Assembly (NCBI GenBank): GCA_003150405.1
Contig: QAMM01000009.1
Location: forward strand, 99,731 to 163,730
Reading direction: 5' to 3'
From: Clostridiales bacterium
GTDB lineage: Bacteria > Bacillota > Clostridia > Oscillospirales > Ruminococcaceae
DNA: 64,000 nt
Shown here one piece after another: positions 54,870-63,911 of this stretch. How positions within the stretch are numbered: the stretch's first letter is position 1; the number at the start of each line of letters is the position of its first letter. The position numbers and the translations under genes were made by a program. The notes beneath the pieces were generated by a model. It saw only the letters and a list, made by a program, of their open reading frames with translations, was not told the origin of the DNA and did no database searches.

Positions 54870-56387
54870 ATGCAATATCCAGCATCTGTAGAAAAATGGG
54901 GCCTTTTTGAGGTTGCCTGCGAAGGCTTTCAGAATGGGAACCCCTTTACTGATTATACCATCCAGGGCCGTTTTGAAGGAGCAGACGAGCAGATAATTGC
55001 AACCGGCTTTTACAATGGAAACGGCGTTTACAAAGTACGCTTTATGCCGTCCTATGAAGGAGAATACCACTTCCGCATCAGCGGGAGCTTTTCCCCAAAC
55101 GTTTTTGAGGGCGACTTTACTGTTACCGCCCCGCAGGAGGGTAACCACGGGCCGGTTCACGTGCAGGATACCTACCACTTTGCCTATGCGGACGGAACTC
55201 CCTGCTACCCCATTGGCACCACCTGCTATGTTTGGGAATTACAGTCTGACGAACGCATCCAGCAGACGCTGAAAAGCTTAAAACGGTCCGGCTTTCAGAA
55301 AATACGCTTCTGCATTTTCCCCAAGCATTACGACTACAACCTGCATGAGCCGCGCTCCTACCCCTACGAAGGCACGTCAATGGACAGCAGCGTGCTGACC
55401 AAGGAAAACTTTTCGGAATACACCGGCAAGACCGAGGGGAATCACTGGGATTTCACTCGTTTTCATGTGCCGCACTTTGAACACATTGAGTCCTGTATCC
55501 TCGCGCTGCAAAGGCTCGGTATTGAAGCGGATCTTATCGTCATGCACCCTTACGACCGCTGGGGTTTCTCCCAGATGAACCGCGCGCAGGATGAACTTTA
55601 CTGGCGGTATGTCATCGCACGGTTTTCGGCTTACCGGAATGTCTGGTGGTCGCTCGCCAATGAGTACGACCTCATGAAACATAAAACCGAAGAAGATTGG
55701 GAATTTTACGCGAGCCTGCTCTGCGAATGCGACCCCTACCAGCACCTGCGTTCGATTCACAACTGCTTCCCGTTTTACGACCACACCCGCCCCTGGATCA
55801 CCCATTGCAGCATTCAGCGGCAGGACGCCTATAAAACCGCCGAACTGGTCAACGAATGGCGCGCCGCTTACCACAAGCCGGTGGTTCTCGACGAAATTGC
55901 CTATGAGGGCGACATCCAGCACGGCTGGGGCAACATCACCGGCGAGGAGATGGTGCGCCGCTTCTGGGAGGGCGCCTGCCGCGGCGGATATCCCGGCCAT
56001 GGAGAGACCTATCTGAGCCCGGACGATGTGCTGTGGTGGTCGCACGGCGGCATTCTTAAAGGAGAAAGCTGGAAACGGGTCAATTTTCTGCTGCAAATTC
56101 TGCGGGAGGTCCCCGGCGGCTACCTGAAGCCCTATGAACGCGCCGCGTGGGATGAAGTTTGCGGCGTTCCGGAAACCGGGGAACCCGGCAAGTTTTATCT
56201 GTATTATTACAGCTTTATGCGCCCCTCATTCCGCGAATTTTACTTTGATGATTCCACCCGGTACCAGGTAGAGGTCATTGACACCTGGAACATGACTATA
56301 GAACCGCAGGGCATCTTCTGCGGCAAATTTAAAGCCATGCTGCCCGCCCGTCCATTTATGGCGGTTCGCATTCAGAAGGTAAAATAA
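54870..56387 (+). CDS. DUF5060/DUF5605-type glycoside hydrolase, 505 aa
   Basis: No signal peptide, so a cytoplasmic enzyme is likely. N-terminal beta domain (DUF5060-like, residues about 3-88), then a TIM-barrel of the DUF4038 type with candidate catalytic Glu residues in WWSLANEYD and VVLDEIAYEG, and a C-terminal beta region (DUF5605-like). It probably hydrolyses a short plant or host oligosaccharide; the substrate is unknown. ATG follows GGAGG. It has its own terminator and may be independent of the importer operon. Confidence 0.85.
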   Translation: MQYPASVEKWGLFEVACEGFQNGNPFTDYTIQGRFEGADEQIIATGFYNGNGVYKVRFMPSYEGEYHFRISGSFSPNVFEGDFTVTAPQEGNHGPVHVQDTYHFAYADGTPCYPIGTTCYVWELQSDERIQQTLKSLKRSGFQKIRFCIFPKHYDYNLHEPRSYPYEGTSMDSSVLTKENFSEYTGKTEGNHWDFTRFHVPHFEHIESCILALQRLGIEADLIVMHPYDRWGFSQMNRAQDELYWRYVIARFSAYRNVWWSLANEYDLMKHKTEEDWEFYASLLCECDPYQHLRSIHNCFPFYDHTRPWITHCSIQRQDAYKTAELVNEWRAAYHKPVVLDEIAYEGDIQHGWGNITGEEMVRRFWEGACRGGYPGHGETYLSPDDVLWWSHGGILKGESWKRVNFLLQILREVPGGYLKPYERAAWDEVCGVPETGEPGKFYLYYYSFMRPSFREFYFDDSTRYQVEVIDTWNMTIEPQGIFCGKFKAMLPARPFMAVRIQKVK

Positions 56388-56393
56388 ATTGAG

Positions 56394-56426
56394 AAAAGGC
56401 TTTGCCGCTTTGGCAAAGCCTTTTTC
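56394..56426 (+). terminator. Terminator after the glycoside hydrolase
   Basis: 13-bp perfect stem (56394-56406 with 56412-56424), GCTTT loop, T tract; immediately after the stop. Confidence 0.85.
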
Positions 56427-56481
56427 TAGTATCTACGTTTTTTATAAGTCATAAATCGCTAAACGATTTCTAGCGTTTGGA

Positions 56482-56673
56482 TCAAAGACTTTTATCTCTC
56501 TTCTGCTGTTCTGCAACTTCCTCCAACGCAATACGAATGGCTGCTACTACAAAAGCCGAAAAAGTGCATTCCTTTCCCCGAATTGCCTGTTCAACACCTT
56601 CCACCAAATCATTGGGAATGCGAATGGTTTTATTTGTTGTTTTAGGAATGTTCGGAATCCGAAAAACGGCCAT
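56482..56673 (-). CDS. Small ribbon-helix-helix protein, 63 aa
   Basis: Begins MAVFRIPNIPKT and continues with a ribbon-helix-helix pattern (KTIRIPNDLVEGVEQAIRG, then a second helix SAFVVAAIRIALEE). Probably a DNA-binding protein of CopG/Arc type, or the antitoxin of a pair whose partner is not seen nearby. ATG at 56673 has a GGGGGGG tract upstream; the frame to 56802 is non-coding leader. Converges with the glycoside hydrolase. Confidence 0.7.
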   Translation of the reverse strand: MAVFRIPNIPKTTNKTIRIPNDLVEGVEQAIRGKECTFSAFVVAAIRIALEEVAEQQKRDKSL

Positions 56674-56778
56674 GTCTGCCCCCCCTAAACAGTTACTCGC
56701 ATTTATTGTAGCATATCGTACCGAAGAATCGGTTGTAAAAGTGAGACAAGCAGAATAATAAAAGCGTGCCGATCCAAT

Positions 56779-56807
56779 AAAAAAGCCGCTGTGACTCTGC
56801 ACAGCGG
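56779..56807 (-). terminator. Terminator after the radical SAM gene
   Basis: 8-bp stem (56786-56793 with 56800-56807) followed on the minus strand by six T residues; 11 nt past the stop at 56818. Confidence 0.7.
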
Positions 56808-56817
56808 TTTGTAACCT

Positions 56818-57696
56818 TTAAAAAAATTTAAGCTGCATATCCCCATAGCCCATTTTATAAGAGCGGATGATCTCCTGCATGTCATACAGCAGGCCCTTTT
56901 GGTCACAGGCACGGCGAAAAACCTCCCAAAGCTGTTTGGCTCGCGGCGAGGTACAGACATAAGAATCGCCGTATTGCTTTCGGTACTGCGTGGAAAGCCC
57001 GGGGTAATGCTCGTCCAGGCGGTCATAATACCACTCGCGGTTGCCCCGCCGCAGCGTCATGCCAAACGCAGGGTAAATAAACCGCGCACCGCAGTCCGCC
57101 GCCCGCTCCACAACGGCGAGTACGTTTTCCTCGCTGTCCTCCAAAAACGGCAGAACCGGCATAAGCAGTACCCCTGCATAAAGACCGTGCTCCGCCATCT
57201 GGCGCAGGATTTCAAACCGCTTGGAGGAGACCGGCGCATTGGGTTCCACAAGCCCTGCTTGTTCGTCGTCCGCTGTGGTGATCGTCACTTTAATCAGCAC
57301 CGGGGAATGTTCCTTAATATCAGACAGTACGTCCATATCCCGCAGGACAAGGTCACTTTTGGTGGCAATTCCCACCCCAAATTCGTAGGCATTAAGCAGT
57401 TCCAGCGCGTGGCGGGTGAGCTGCAGCTCCCGCTCAGCGGGGTTGTAAGGGTCGGACATTGAACCGGTTGCGACCACGCCGGTTTTCACCTTGCGGCGCA
57501 GGTCGTTGCGGATAATTTCCAGCGCATGCTCCTTTGCGCGCACCTCATCGAATGAATCAATATGGTAACACTCGCTCCGGCTGTCACAATAAATGCAGCC
57601 ATGACTGCATCCCCGGTAAACGTTCATGTTGTAATCCATGCCGAACCAGCCGCTTTTGGCACGGGTGACAATGGTTTTTGCCGGGATATACTCCAT
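56818..57696 (-). CDS. Radical SAM protein of the SPL-like group
   Basis: 292-aa radical SAM enzyme with the cluster motif CSHGCIYC (about residues 30-37) and family features NVYRGCSHGCIYCDSRS and TGSMSDPYNPAE. It resembles the SPL/Rv2578c group; true spore photoproduct lyase is longer and differs in the C-terminal part, so a role in repair is uncertain. Follows alr by 10 nt and is likely co-transcribed. Confidence 0.82.
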   Translation of the reverse strand: MEYIPAKTIVTRAKSGWFGMDYNMNVYRGCSHGCIYCDSRSECYHIDSFDEVRAKEHALEIIRNDLRRKVKTGVVATGSMSDPYNPAERELQLTRHALELLNAYEFGVGIATKSDLVLRDMDVLSDIKEHSPVLIKVTITTADDEQAGLVEPNAPVSSKRFEILRQMAEHGLYAGVLLMPVLPFLEDSEENVLAVVERAADCGARFIYPAFGMTLRRGNREWYYDRLDEHYPGLSTQYRKQYGDSYVCTSPRAKQLWEVFRRACDQKGLLYDMQEIIRSYKMGYGDMQLKFF

Positions 57697-57706
57697 AAGC
57701 GGCTCC

Positions 57707-58888
57707 TTACTCTTCGCCGTAGAGATAGTTGACTACATCAACCACCTTGTTGTTTTTATAGTAGACCCGCGGCACACGGTGGCCGACCGCGCAAATCACT
57801 TCATAGTTGATGGTCGAGGCCATCCGCGCCAAGTCATCCGCGGAAATGCTTTCCTTGCCGTCATGACCAAATATGGTCACCTCATCTCCCATCCGCACGC
57901 CGGGGATATGGCTGACGTCGAGCATCAGCTGGTCCATGCAGACGGTGCCGATAACCTTTGCACGCTGACCGCGCACCAGAAATTCAGCGCGGTTGGAAAG
58001 GGAACGGGAAAAACCATCTGCGTAGCCGACCGGCACGGTGGCGACAACCATATCATGGTCGGAAATAAAGTGCCGCCCATAGCTGATCGACGTCTCCGGC
58101 CCCACTGTTTTCACCATGGAAACCACCGACTTGAGTTCCATCACCGGGCGGAAATCCGGGTCAACCACCTCCGGGCTGGGGTTGAGCCCATACAGGATGA
58201 TACCCGCGCGCACAAAGGGAAAATGCTCGCTGCCCAGGCGCTCAATTCCGGCGCTGTTTTTGGTGTGCACCGTTTTCAAATGAACACCGTTTTGTTCCAG
58301 TTTGGTTAAAACATCCTCAAACGCAGCAAACTGCTTTTTGGTGTAATCCGCAGAGCACGCACTCGTTTCGTCCGCTACGGCGTAATGGGTGAAAATGCCG
58401 GTGGGATGAAGGCCCGGTAGCTTGCAGACCGCAAGTAGCTCGCCCAAAGCATTGCTGTCGTCGTGATGGACAAAACCAATCCGCCCCATTCCGGTATCAA
58501 TTTTTAGGTGGCACTCTACCGGCTGTTCAAACCCTATCGCCTGTTCGCTGAGCTGACAGGCGTATTCGGTGGAGTAAACGGTCTGAATTAGACGATACTG
58601 AATCAAAAGATCGCAAAGCTCCACCGGAGTCATTCCCAAAATCAAGATACTGCCCCGTATTCCATATTTCCGCAGCGAAATAGCTTCATCAATATTGGAA
58701 ACGCAAAACCATTTTACGCCCTGCCGCTCAAGTTCGGCGGCTATAACCCCATCGCCGTGGCCATAGGCGTTTGCTTTTACCACCGCCATTACCTCGGCCC
58801 CCGGCACCAGCGTACGAATGTGCTCTAAATTATGCACCAAATGGTCCAAATTAATATGCGCCCAACAGCGCTTCATAAAGCTTTGCAT
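57707..58888 (-). CDS. alr: Alanine racemase
   Basis: 393-aa PLP enzyme that interconverts L- and D-alanine for peptidoglycan. PLP Lys in MAVVKANAYGHG (about residue 39), catalytic Tyr in SYGRHF in the second half, and conserved C-terminal YGEE-like end. Start ATG has GGGGGAAG close upstream. First gene of a pair with the radical SAM gene. The 133 nt before it are AT-rich and shared with the divergent SLOG gene. Confidence 0.95.
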   Translation of the reverse strand: MQSFMKRCWAHINLDHLVHNLEHIRTLVPGAEVMAVVKANAYGHGDGVIAAELERQGVKWFCVSNIDEAISLRKYGIRGSILILGMTPVELCDLLIQYRLIQTVYSTEYACQLSEQAIGFEQPVECHLKIDTGMGRIGFVHHDDSNALGELLAVCKLPGLHPTGIFTHYAVADETSACSADYTKKQFAAFEDVLTKLEQNGVHLKTVHTKNSAGIERLGSEHFPFVRAGIILYGLNPSPEVVDPDFRPVMELKSVVSMVKTVGPETSISYGRHFISDHDMVVATVPVGYADGFSRSLSNRAEFLVRGQRAKVIGTVCMDQLMLDVSHIPGVRMGDEVTIFGHDGKESISADDLARMASTINYEVICAVGHRVPRVYYKNNKVVDVVNYLYGEE

Positions 58889-59021
58889 AGCTTCCCCCTA
58901 CAAAATATAACGGAAAATAGACATATTATTCATAAATTATACATAATTTTCAAATATAATACAAATATAAAATATATTTAAATTGTTAATTTTATTAAAA
59001 ATTTATGAATGGATGTCGATT

Positions 59022-59528
59022 ATGAAACATTTAGCCGCTTGTTTTTCCGGCCCACGTCCGGAAAAACTGTTGCAACACTGGGACGAACAACACCCTGAGG
59101 TTATACGTATCAAACAGGAACTGCAGGCCAAGACCGTCAATGCAGCCATTGACGGCTACCGCATTTTTTTAAGCGGTATGGCGCGCGGTGTTGATCTGCT
59201 TGCAGCTGAAACTGTTTTAAATTTAAAACAGGTGCTTTCTGACCTATATTTTGTTGCCGTAATTCCGTACCGAGGCCAGCGTTTTAGCGACCCGGAATGG
59301 GCCAACCGTTACAACCGGGCACTAGAAAATTCCGACCAAGTGATTGTTTTGAGCGAACAATACTACAACGGCTGTTTTATGGAGCGCAACCGCTATATGG
59401 TTGAACAATCAGGCCGACTCATCGCCGTGGTAAACGGAACCAAAGGAGGAACCGCCGCTACCCTCCGTTATGCCGAAAAACAAGGGTTGGAAATTGACCT
59501 CATTGCAACCGCCCTACGCGGTTTATAA
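59022..59528 (+). CDS. SLOG-fold protein (YpsA/DUF1273-like), 168 aa
   Basis: Begins MKHLAACFSGPRPEKL and has FLSGMARGVDLLAAETVL, typical of the SLOG nucleotide-binding superfamily that includes YpsA and DprA-like proteins. Role unknown; YpsA affects division in B. subtilis. ATG at 59022 is chosen because the family starts there; the ribosome site is weak and an ATG at 59013 is possible. The following 295 nt are AT-rich with a small hairpin (GGGC/GCCC, about 59681-59694) and no gene. Confidence 0.83.
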   Translation: MKHLAACFSGPRPEKLLQHWDEQHPEVIRIKQELQAKTVNAAIDGYRIFLSGMARGVDLLAAETVLNLKQVLSDLYFVAVIPYRGQRFSDPEWANRYNRALENSDQVIVLSEQYYNGCFMERNRYMVEQSGRLIAVVNGTKGGTAATLRYAEKQGLEIDLIATALRGL

Positions 59529-59823
59529 CCTTTTTTATTTTACTATATTTAGGACTTGAACACAACAGAAACTTTTAAGCTTGTGAAGTCTTTATAACTT
59601 TTTGTATTAATCATACCAATTACACAAACTTTCAACCTTTTCAACGTGATTTTCAACAATTCACATAGAAATAAAAAATGACGGGCCTAATGCCCGCCGC
59701 AGATAAAATAAGATGAAATAAGGATTTAGATAATAAAGGAGAGGGTAAAACAGAAATAATTCGTTTCTGCTCTTTCATTATAACAGCGAAACTCAAGCGA
59801 TGTATGAATAATATTGCCAGCAA

Positions 59824-60285
59824 TCATGACCGATTTCTTAACTTTTTGAAAAATGCCCGCAATAATTTTGCCGATTCTTCCTGCAATACGCCTCGCTCCA
59901 CCGCCGGGCGATGGTTAAAACCACAGTCAAACAGGTCAAGCAAGGTTCCGCAGCAGCCTGCTTTTGGGTCCTCTGCACCGTAGACCACCCGTTTGATACG
60001 CGCATTGATTATGGCGCCTGCGCACATTGGGCATGGCTCAAGAGTTACATACAACTCGCACTCATGCAGTCTCCAGCCCCCAAGCTTTTTACAGGCAAGA
60101 TCGATGGCAAGCAATTCAGCGTGGAAAAGGGCATTTTTTTCGGTCTCACGCAGGTTATGTGCCGTTGAAACCACCTCACTTCCGCGTACAACAACAGCGC
60201 CAATCGGCACTTCGCCGAGTGCGGCCGCTTCTTTTGCCTGTTCCAGTGCCAGTTTCATAAAAATCAAATCGCGCTCTTCCGCCAT
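59824..60285 (-). CDS. tadA: tRNA adenosine deaminase TadA
   Basis: 153-aa zinc deaminase that converts A34 to inosine in tRNA-Arg(ACG). Zinc-binding and catalytic motifs HAE (NALFHAELLAI) and PCPMCAGAI are present. ATG at 60285 has AGGTGG 8 nt upstream and lies 3 nt past the CPBP gene stop, so the two are translated together. Confidence 0.95.
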   Translation of the reverse strand: MAEERDLIFMKLALEQAKEAAALGEVPIGAVVVRGSEVVSTAHNLRETEKNALFHAELLAIDLACKKLGGWRLHECELYVTLEPCPMCAGAIINARIKRVVYGAEDPKAGCCGTLLDLFDCGFNHRPAVERGVLQEESAKLLRAFFKKLRNRS

Positions 60286-60288
60286 AAG

Positions 60289-61371
60289 CTATACCACCTG
60301 AAAATAAACAAACACAAAAGCCAAAAGTGCAAGTACCATTGCCGCACTTCCAAAGCAAATCATCGCACGCTGGCGGGTGCTCAGCTGGCTGTTTTCCGGC
60401 AGAGGAATAGTAAACGCCGTTGACTCCTTGCGTACAAACAACAGAAAGGCAAGGATACCCGCCGCCAGCAGGATAAGCGCAACCAAATTCCCCACCAGCT
60501 CAGCATACTCCTGCAGCACCGTACTAAACAGTACCATTTCAAAAAAGGAAAGCAGGTTTATGATAAAATGCAGAATGATTCCTGTCCAGAGAGAACCGGT
60601 ACGAAGCACAAAATAGCCAATGATCAATCCCATTAAAAAGGCGTTAGCCGCCTGCATTGCATTAAAATGTGCCAATGCAAAAAATATGGCAGAAACCAAA
60701 AGCGCAACGCCATCACCAAAGCAACGCAGGCCCTGCATGATCACGCCGCGAAATAGGTATTCTTCCAAAAACGCCGGTACGACCGTCAGCAAAACAAGGC
60801 TCAACACCCAGTCCAAAGGGGTAGACGGCACCATATATCCCGGCAGAGAAACATTCCACCCATATTGGGAAAATATTTTCTGCAACAGTTCTACGAAAAA
60901 GCTGCCAACCACCGACACTGCCAGAACCATTGGCAGGGAAAAAGCGACTAGCTTTGCCCGGGGCGCACGCATGACCGAACGAAAAGATATGTAATTTTTA
61001 AGAGTCAGGCTCAAATACAAAGCAGGGAGACCCAATTTTAAAATGGCAAGAACAAGGTTTACCACTAAGAGCATGGATTGTGTGCCATAAACCTGCATTG
61101 AAGTAAAGTTTACACGAATGGGCAGACCCAAAAAAGAAAGCAACAATACCACCGGCATAGTGGCAAACAGAGAAATAACAACGTAAAGAATTAAGGCGAC
61201 GCCGACATTATTCGCCGCGTAGTGCAGGTGTCGGCGTTCCCGGGTTTCCGGATCGTTTAATAGAAACCCCAAACCAGGTACATAAGTATATCCGCTTTCT
61301 GCACCGCTTTCTTCCGGCTGCTCCTGTTCAGAATAAACCGCCTGACTTTTAAATTCAAAGGGCTCGTTCAA
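60289..61371 (-). CDS. CPBP-family intramembrane glutamic endopeptidase
   Basis: 360-aa membrane protein with eight or so helices after a soluble N-terminal region of about 60 residues. The CPBP (Rce1-like) motifs are present: EEYLFRG (EExxxR), FALAHFN (FxxxH) and GIILHFIIN (HxxxN). Substrates are unknown. The start is probably TTG at 61371, 8 nt after AAAGGAG; the frame extension to GTG 61395 lacks a ribosome site. Coupled to tadA. Confidence 0.88.
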   Translation of the reverse strand: MNEPFEFKSQAVYSEQEQPEESGAESGYTYVPGLGFLLNDPETRERRHLHYAANNVGVALILYVVISLFATMPVVLLLSFLGLPIRVNFTSMQVYGTQSMLLVVNLVLAILKLGLPALYLSLTLKNYISFRSVMRAPRAKLVAFSLPMVLAVSVVGSFFVELLQKIFSQYGWNVSLPGYMVPSTPLDWVLSLVLLTVVPAFLEEYLFRGVIMQGLRCFGDGVALLVSAIFFALAHFNAMQAANAFLMGLIIGYFVLRTGSLWTGIILHFIINLLSFFEMVLFSTVLQEYAELVGNLVALILLAAGILAFLLFVRKESTAFTIPLPENSQLSTRQRAMICFGSAAMVLALLAFVFVYFQVV

Positions 61372-61625
61372 AAAGATTTCTCCTTTGCACACCACATGGT
61401 AAACAATTTTGATACAATTATTATAGCATGGCGCTTTTTTAAAAGCAACGAACGGTGCTTTGGGTGCAGAAAAGTTTACAGTCCTGTCACAGGTACTGCC
61501 AAATCTATTTCAATTTGAGACAGCGGTTTATACTGTAGAAGGTTAACTTGCTATAATCCCGTTTGCTTTCTCCAACAGCTTCCGCTATAATGGTGAACAA
61601 AGCAAAACAATTATGAGGTGACGCT

Positions 61626-62330
61626 ATGAAAAGGCTACTGCGTTACACGCCATTGGTTCTTTGCGCACTCAGTTCAATCCTTCCCCTGTGCACAATAATT
61701 GGCTTTTTCTTTGGATATCAATTCAGTCTTTACCACCATGAGGCATTTCTTGGGATTACAGCAGGACTTTCTCTTATCTTAACATCAGCGCTGTTTTACA
61801 ACAAGGGTCCTATAAACCGAGCGAACGCTGTTTTTGCTGCACTTCTTTTCCCATTGGCTCTCATAAACAGCGCCTTTTTTCTTTCGCTGGATTGGAGCCT
61901 GACTGCTCTATTTCTGCTCATTCAGACAGGCTGCGCCGCGGCCGTTTATCTAAAGTTCGCGTGGCCGATTGTTCTAAAATGGATTGCCGGAATGTTGACT
62001 GCACTTCTTTTCTTGCTTCTGATATTCGCCTGTACCATCGTCTCTGTTTTTGGAAGTCTTTCCCATAACACGGTTGTCTCGTTAATTGTATCGCCGCAGG
62101 GAACCTATACCGCCGAAATAATTGACAACGACCAAGGCGCGCTGGGCGGCAATACATTTGTTGAAATCAAAAACAATATGGAGACACTCCCATTTCTGGT
62201 TGGAGAATTCAGCAAACCTTCCGTCCGCATCTACGCCGGCGAGTGGAATGAATTTGAAACTATGCAGCTTTATTGGCAGGATGAGAATACCATTGTTATC
62301 CAAGGAAGGACATACAATATTCACTCCTAA
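61626..62330 (+). CDS. Uncharacterised membrane protein, 234 aa
   Basis: Four to five N-terminal helices (about residues 8-30, 42-58, 70-90, 94-112, 117-145), then an extracytoplasmic tail of about 85 residues with SPQGTYTAEIIDNDQGALGG, a pattern also seen in small DUF5412-like proteins. ATG follows GAGGTG. Function unknown. Converges with the EamA transporter across a shared terminator. Confidence 0.75.
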   Translation: MKRLLRYTPLVLCALSSILPLCTIIGFFFGYQFSLYHHEAFLGITAGLSLILTSALFYNKGPINRANAVFAALLFPLALINSAFFLSLDWSLTALFLLIQTGCAAAVYLKFAWPIVLKWIAGMLTALLFLLLIFACTIVSVFGSLSHNTVVSLIVSPQGTYTAEIIDNDQGALGGNTFVEIKNNMETLPFLVGEFSKPSVRIYAGEWNEFETMQLYWQDENTIVIQGRTYNIHS

Positions 62331-62398
62331 ACTTACAACCGCTTTAGACGGATTCCAACGAAGTCTCGATAGAAATCCTTTTTCATACAAAATAAAGA

Positions 62399-62422
62399 AA
62401 GAGGCGGGAGTTCCCGCCTCTT
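62399..62422. terminator. Bidirectional terminator between the membrane protein and EamA transporter
   Basis: 11-bp stem (62399-62409 with 62412-62422) with a very short loop, between two convergent genes. T tracts are short. Confidence 0.65.
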
Positions 62423-62453
62423 CACATGTTTCATGTTTGAATTATATTAGCTG

Positions 62454-63383
62454 TTATGACGGTTCGCTGCGCTCCAATATCTCCGTTTCTGCAGTCCGTT
62501 CCGCTGGCTCGTCGCGTTTTTGTGTCAAGATACAGAACAACACGCCTGAAACAATCAAAGCCGCGCCAATTACAAACCATAGATTGATGCTTTCTCCCAG
62601 GAACAGTGCTCCCAACAGCACCGAAATCATAGGCTGAAGCGGATAAAACATGGAGCAGATGCTGGCATCCAAAACAGAGAGACTTTTCCCCCAAAAGAAA
62701 TGCGCCGCACCCATACAAACAGCACCCATGTAAAGAATTGAAAGGATGGAGGAGCCGTCCATCCGTACAGGAGCGGTGGCCCACTCCACTGCGGCAACTG
62801 GAACGGTACAAACAGTGCCAATCAACATCCCATAGGCAGTTACCTGGAGTGGATCATACTTTTGGGTCATTTTTTTAATAATCACCGACACAAACGCCCA
62901 CAAAACAACTGCAAGCGCGGACAAAAGGATGCCGTAAATCATTCCGCTGCCGTCGACACCGCCGATTACAAGATAAACCCCAAGCAGCGCCGCCGCAATG
63001 CTGACGATTTTCCGGAACGTTAGCTGTTCTTTCAGAACAAGAGTTGCCGCCAGCATAATCATAACTGGATTTAAGGAATTAATGAGTGATGCGAGCGAAG
63101 CAGTTGCAAACTTTGTCCCCAAAAGCTGTGCCCCGGTTGTCATAAAATAACCAAGAAAGCCAATCAAGAAAAAATATTTATAGTCGCTGCGCTCCACCTT
63201 TTTTCTGCCGGAGCGTCGTTTTTTAAAGAGCCAGGCGCCCATCAGCACCGCAACAGCAACCACATATTGCATCAAAGATACGGTAAACGCCGGAATTTGG
63301 TTCATCACAAATTTACTGACCACATAAGAGCTTCCCCAAAAACAGAAGGTCAGCAGCAAAAATCCATAGGCACGCAGTTTCAT
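62454..63383 (-). CDS. EamA/DMT-superfamily transporter
   Basis: 309-aa protein with ten helices in two EamA repeats (first FCFWGSSYVVSKFVMNQIPA; second from about residue 150). Family members export amino acids or other metabolites; the substrate is not predictable. ATG at 63383 (MKLRAYGFLL) has AAAGGGTG upstream; GTG at 63392 is less likely. Confidence 0.9.
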   Translation of the reverse strand: MKLRAYGFLLLTFCFWGSSYVVSKFVMNQIPAFTVSLMQYVVAVAVLMGAWLFKKRRSGRKKVERSDYKYFFLIGFLGYFMTTGAQLLGTKFATASLASLINSLNPVMIMLAATLVLKEQLTFRKIVSIAAALLGVYLVIGGVDGSGMIYGILLSALAVVLWAFVSVIIKKMTQKYDPLQVTAYGMLIGTVCTVPVAAVEWATAPVRMDGSSILSILYMGAVCMGAAHFFWGKSLSVLDASICSMFYPLQPMISVLLGALFLGESINLWFVIGAALIVSGVLFCILTQKRDEPAERTAETEILERSEPS

Positions 63384-63867
63384 TTTATACACCCTTTCAT
63401 ACAGCTCTTTTATTTTAAAACGGCCGTAGGAAAATGGCTATTATTTTCTTGCTTTTTTTGGTAGAAACATGTGCTTTTCTCGATGTGTTTTTGAAGCACA
63501 CCACCTATCCTCAAACAATTATCACGAAAGCGCATAACCTCATCTATCAAGGAAACGGCTCCCTGTTTTTACTGCTGTCTTTCGCTCAGAGCCGTATTCA
63601 ATTCACATGGGGCAATGCCAATGTAAAATAGGAGCAAAAAGCTAAACAGTGTTGATGATCCCGCAGGAAATGAAAATAGAACAAAAAAATAAGCTTGCGG
63701 GTGTCAAACAAAGCGGCTGTACCGGTAAGTTCTGTTGTACCACTGAAGAAGCCGCATGCTGCGCTGCTCTCCAAACACAGCGGTATTATCAATAGAGGGC
63801 ATTCTTCCGGAAAGGCCACTGAAAAAGGCAGACTCCGGACACCAAAGGCGTTCCAGAGCCTGCTGAA
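63384..63867. other. Gene-poor stretch
   Basis: No convincing gene. A 65-codon plus-strand frame at 63434-63631 starts with a hydrophobic segment but lacks a ribosome site and family match. Composition is more AT-rich than the flanks. It may be the worn end of an integrated element given the tRNA fragment that follows. Confidence 0.4.
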
Positions 63868-63911
63868 TGGCACCCCCGACCAGAATCGAACTGATAACTA
63901 CCCCTTAGGAG
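63868..63911 (-). tRNA. tRNA 3'-half remnant, probably tRNA-Arg (CCT)
   Basis: On the minus strand this reads like a tRNA from the anticodon loop (CTCCTAA, anticodon CCT, 63905-63911) through an intact T arm (ATCAG TTCGATT CTGGT) to CGGGGGT-G-CCA. The 5' half (acceptor 5' strand, D arm) is missing; upstream minus-strand bases do not pair. Not a functional tRNA. Such 3' halves are typical integration-site duplicates. Confidence 0.55.

Noticed and set aside
59529..59823. Possible small RNA gene in the AT-rich gap after the SLOG gene
   Set aside because: Only one short GC hairpin and no clear promoter-terminator pair.
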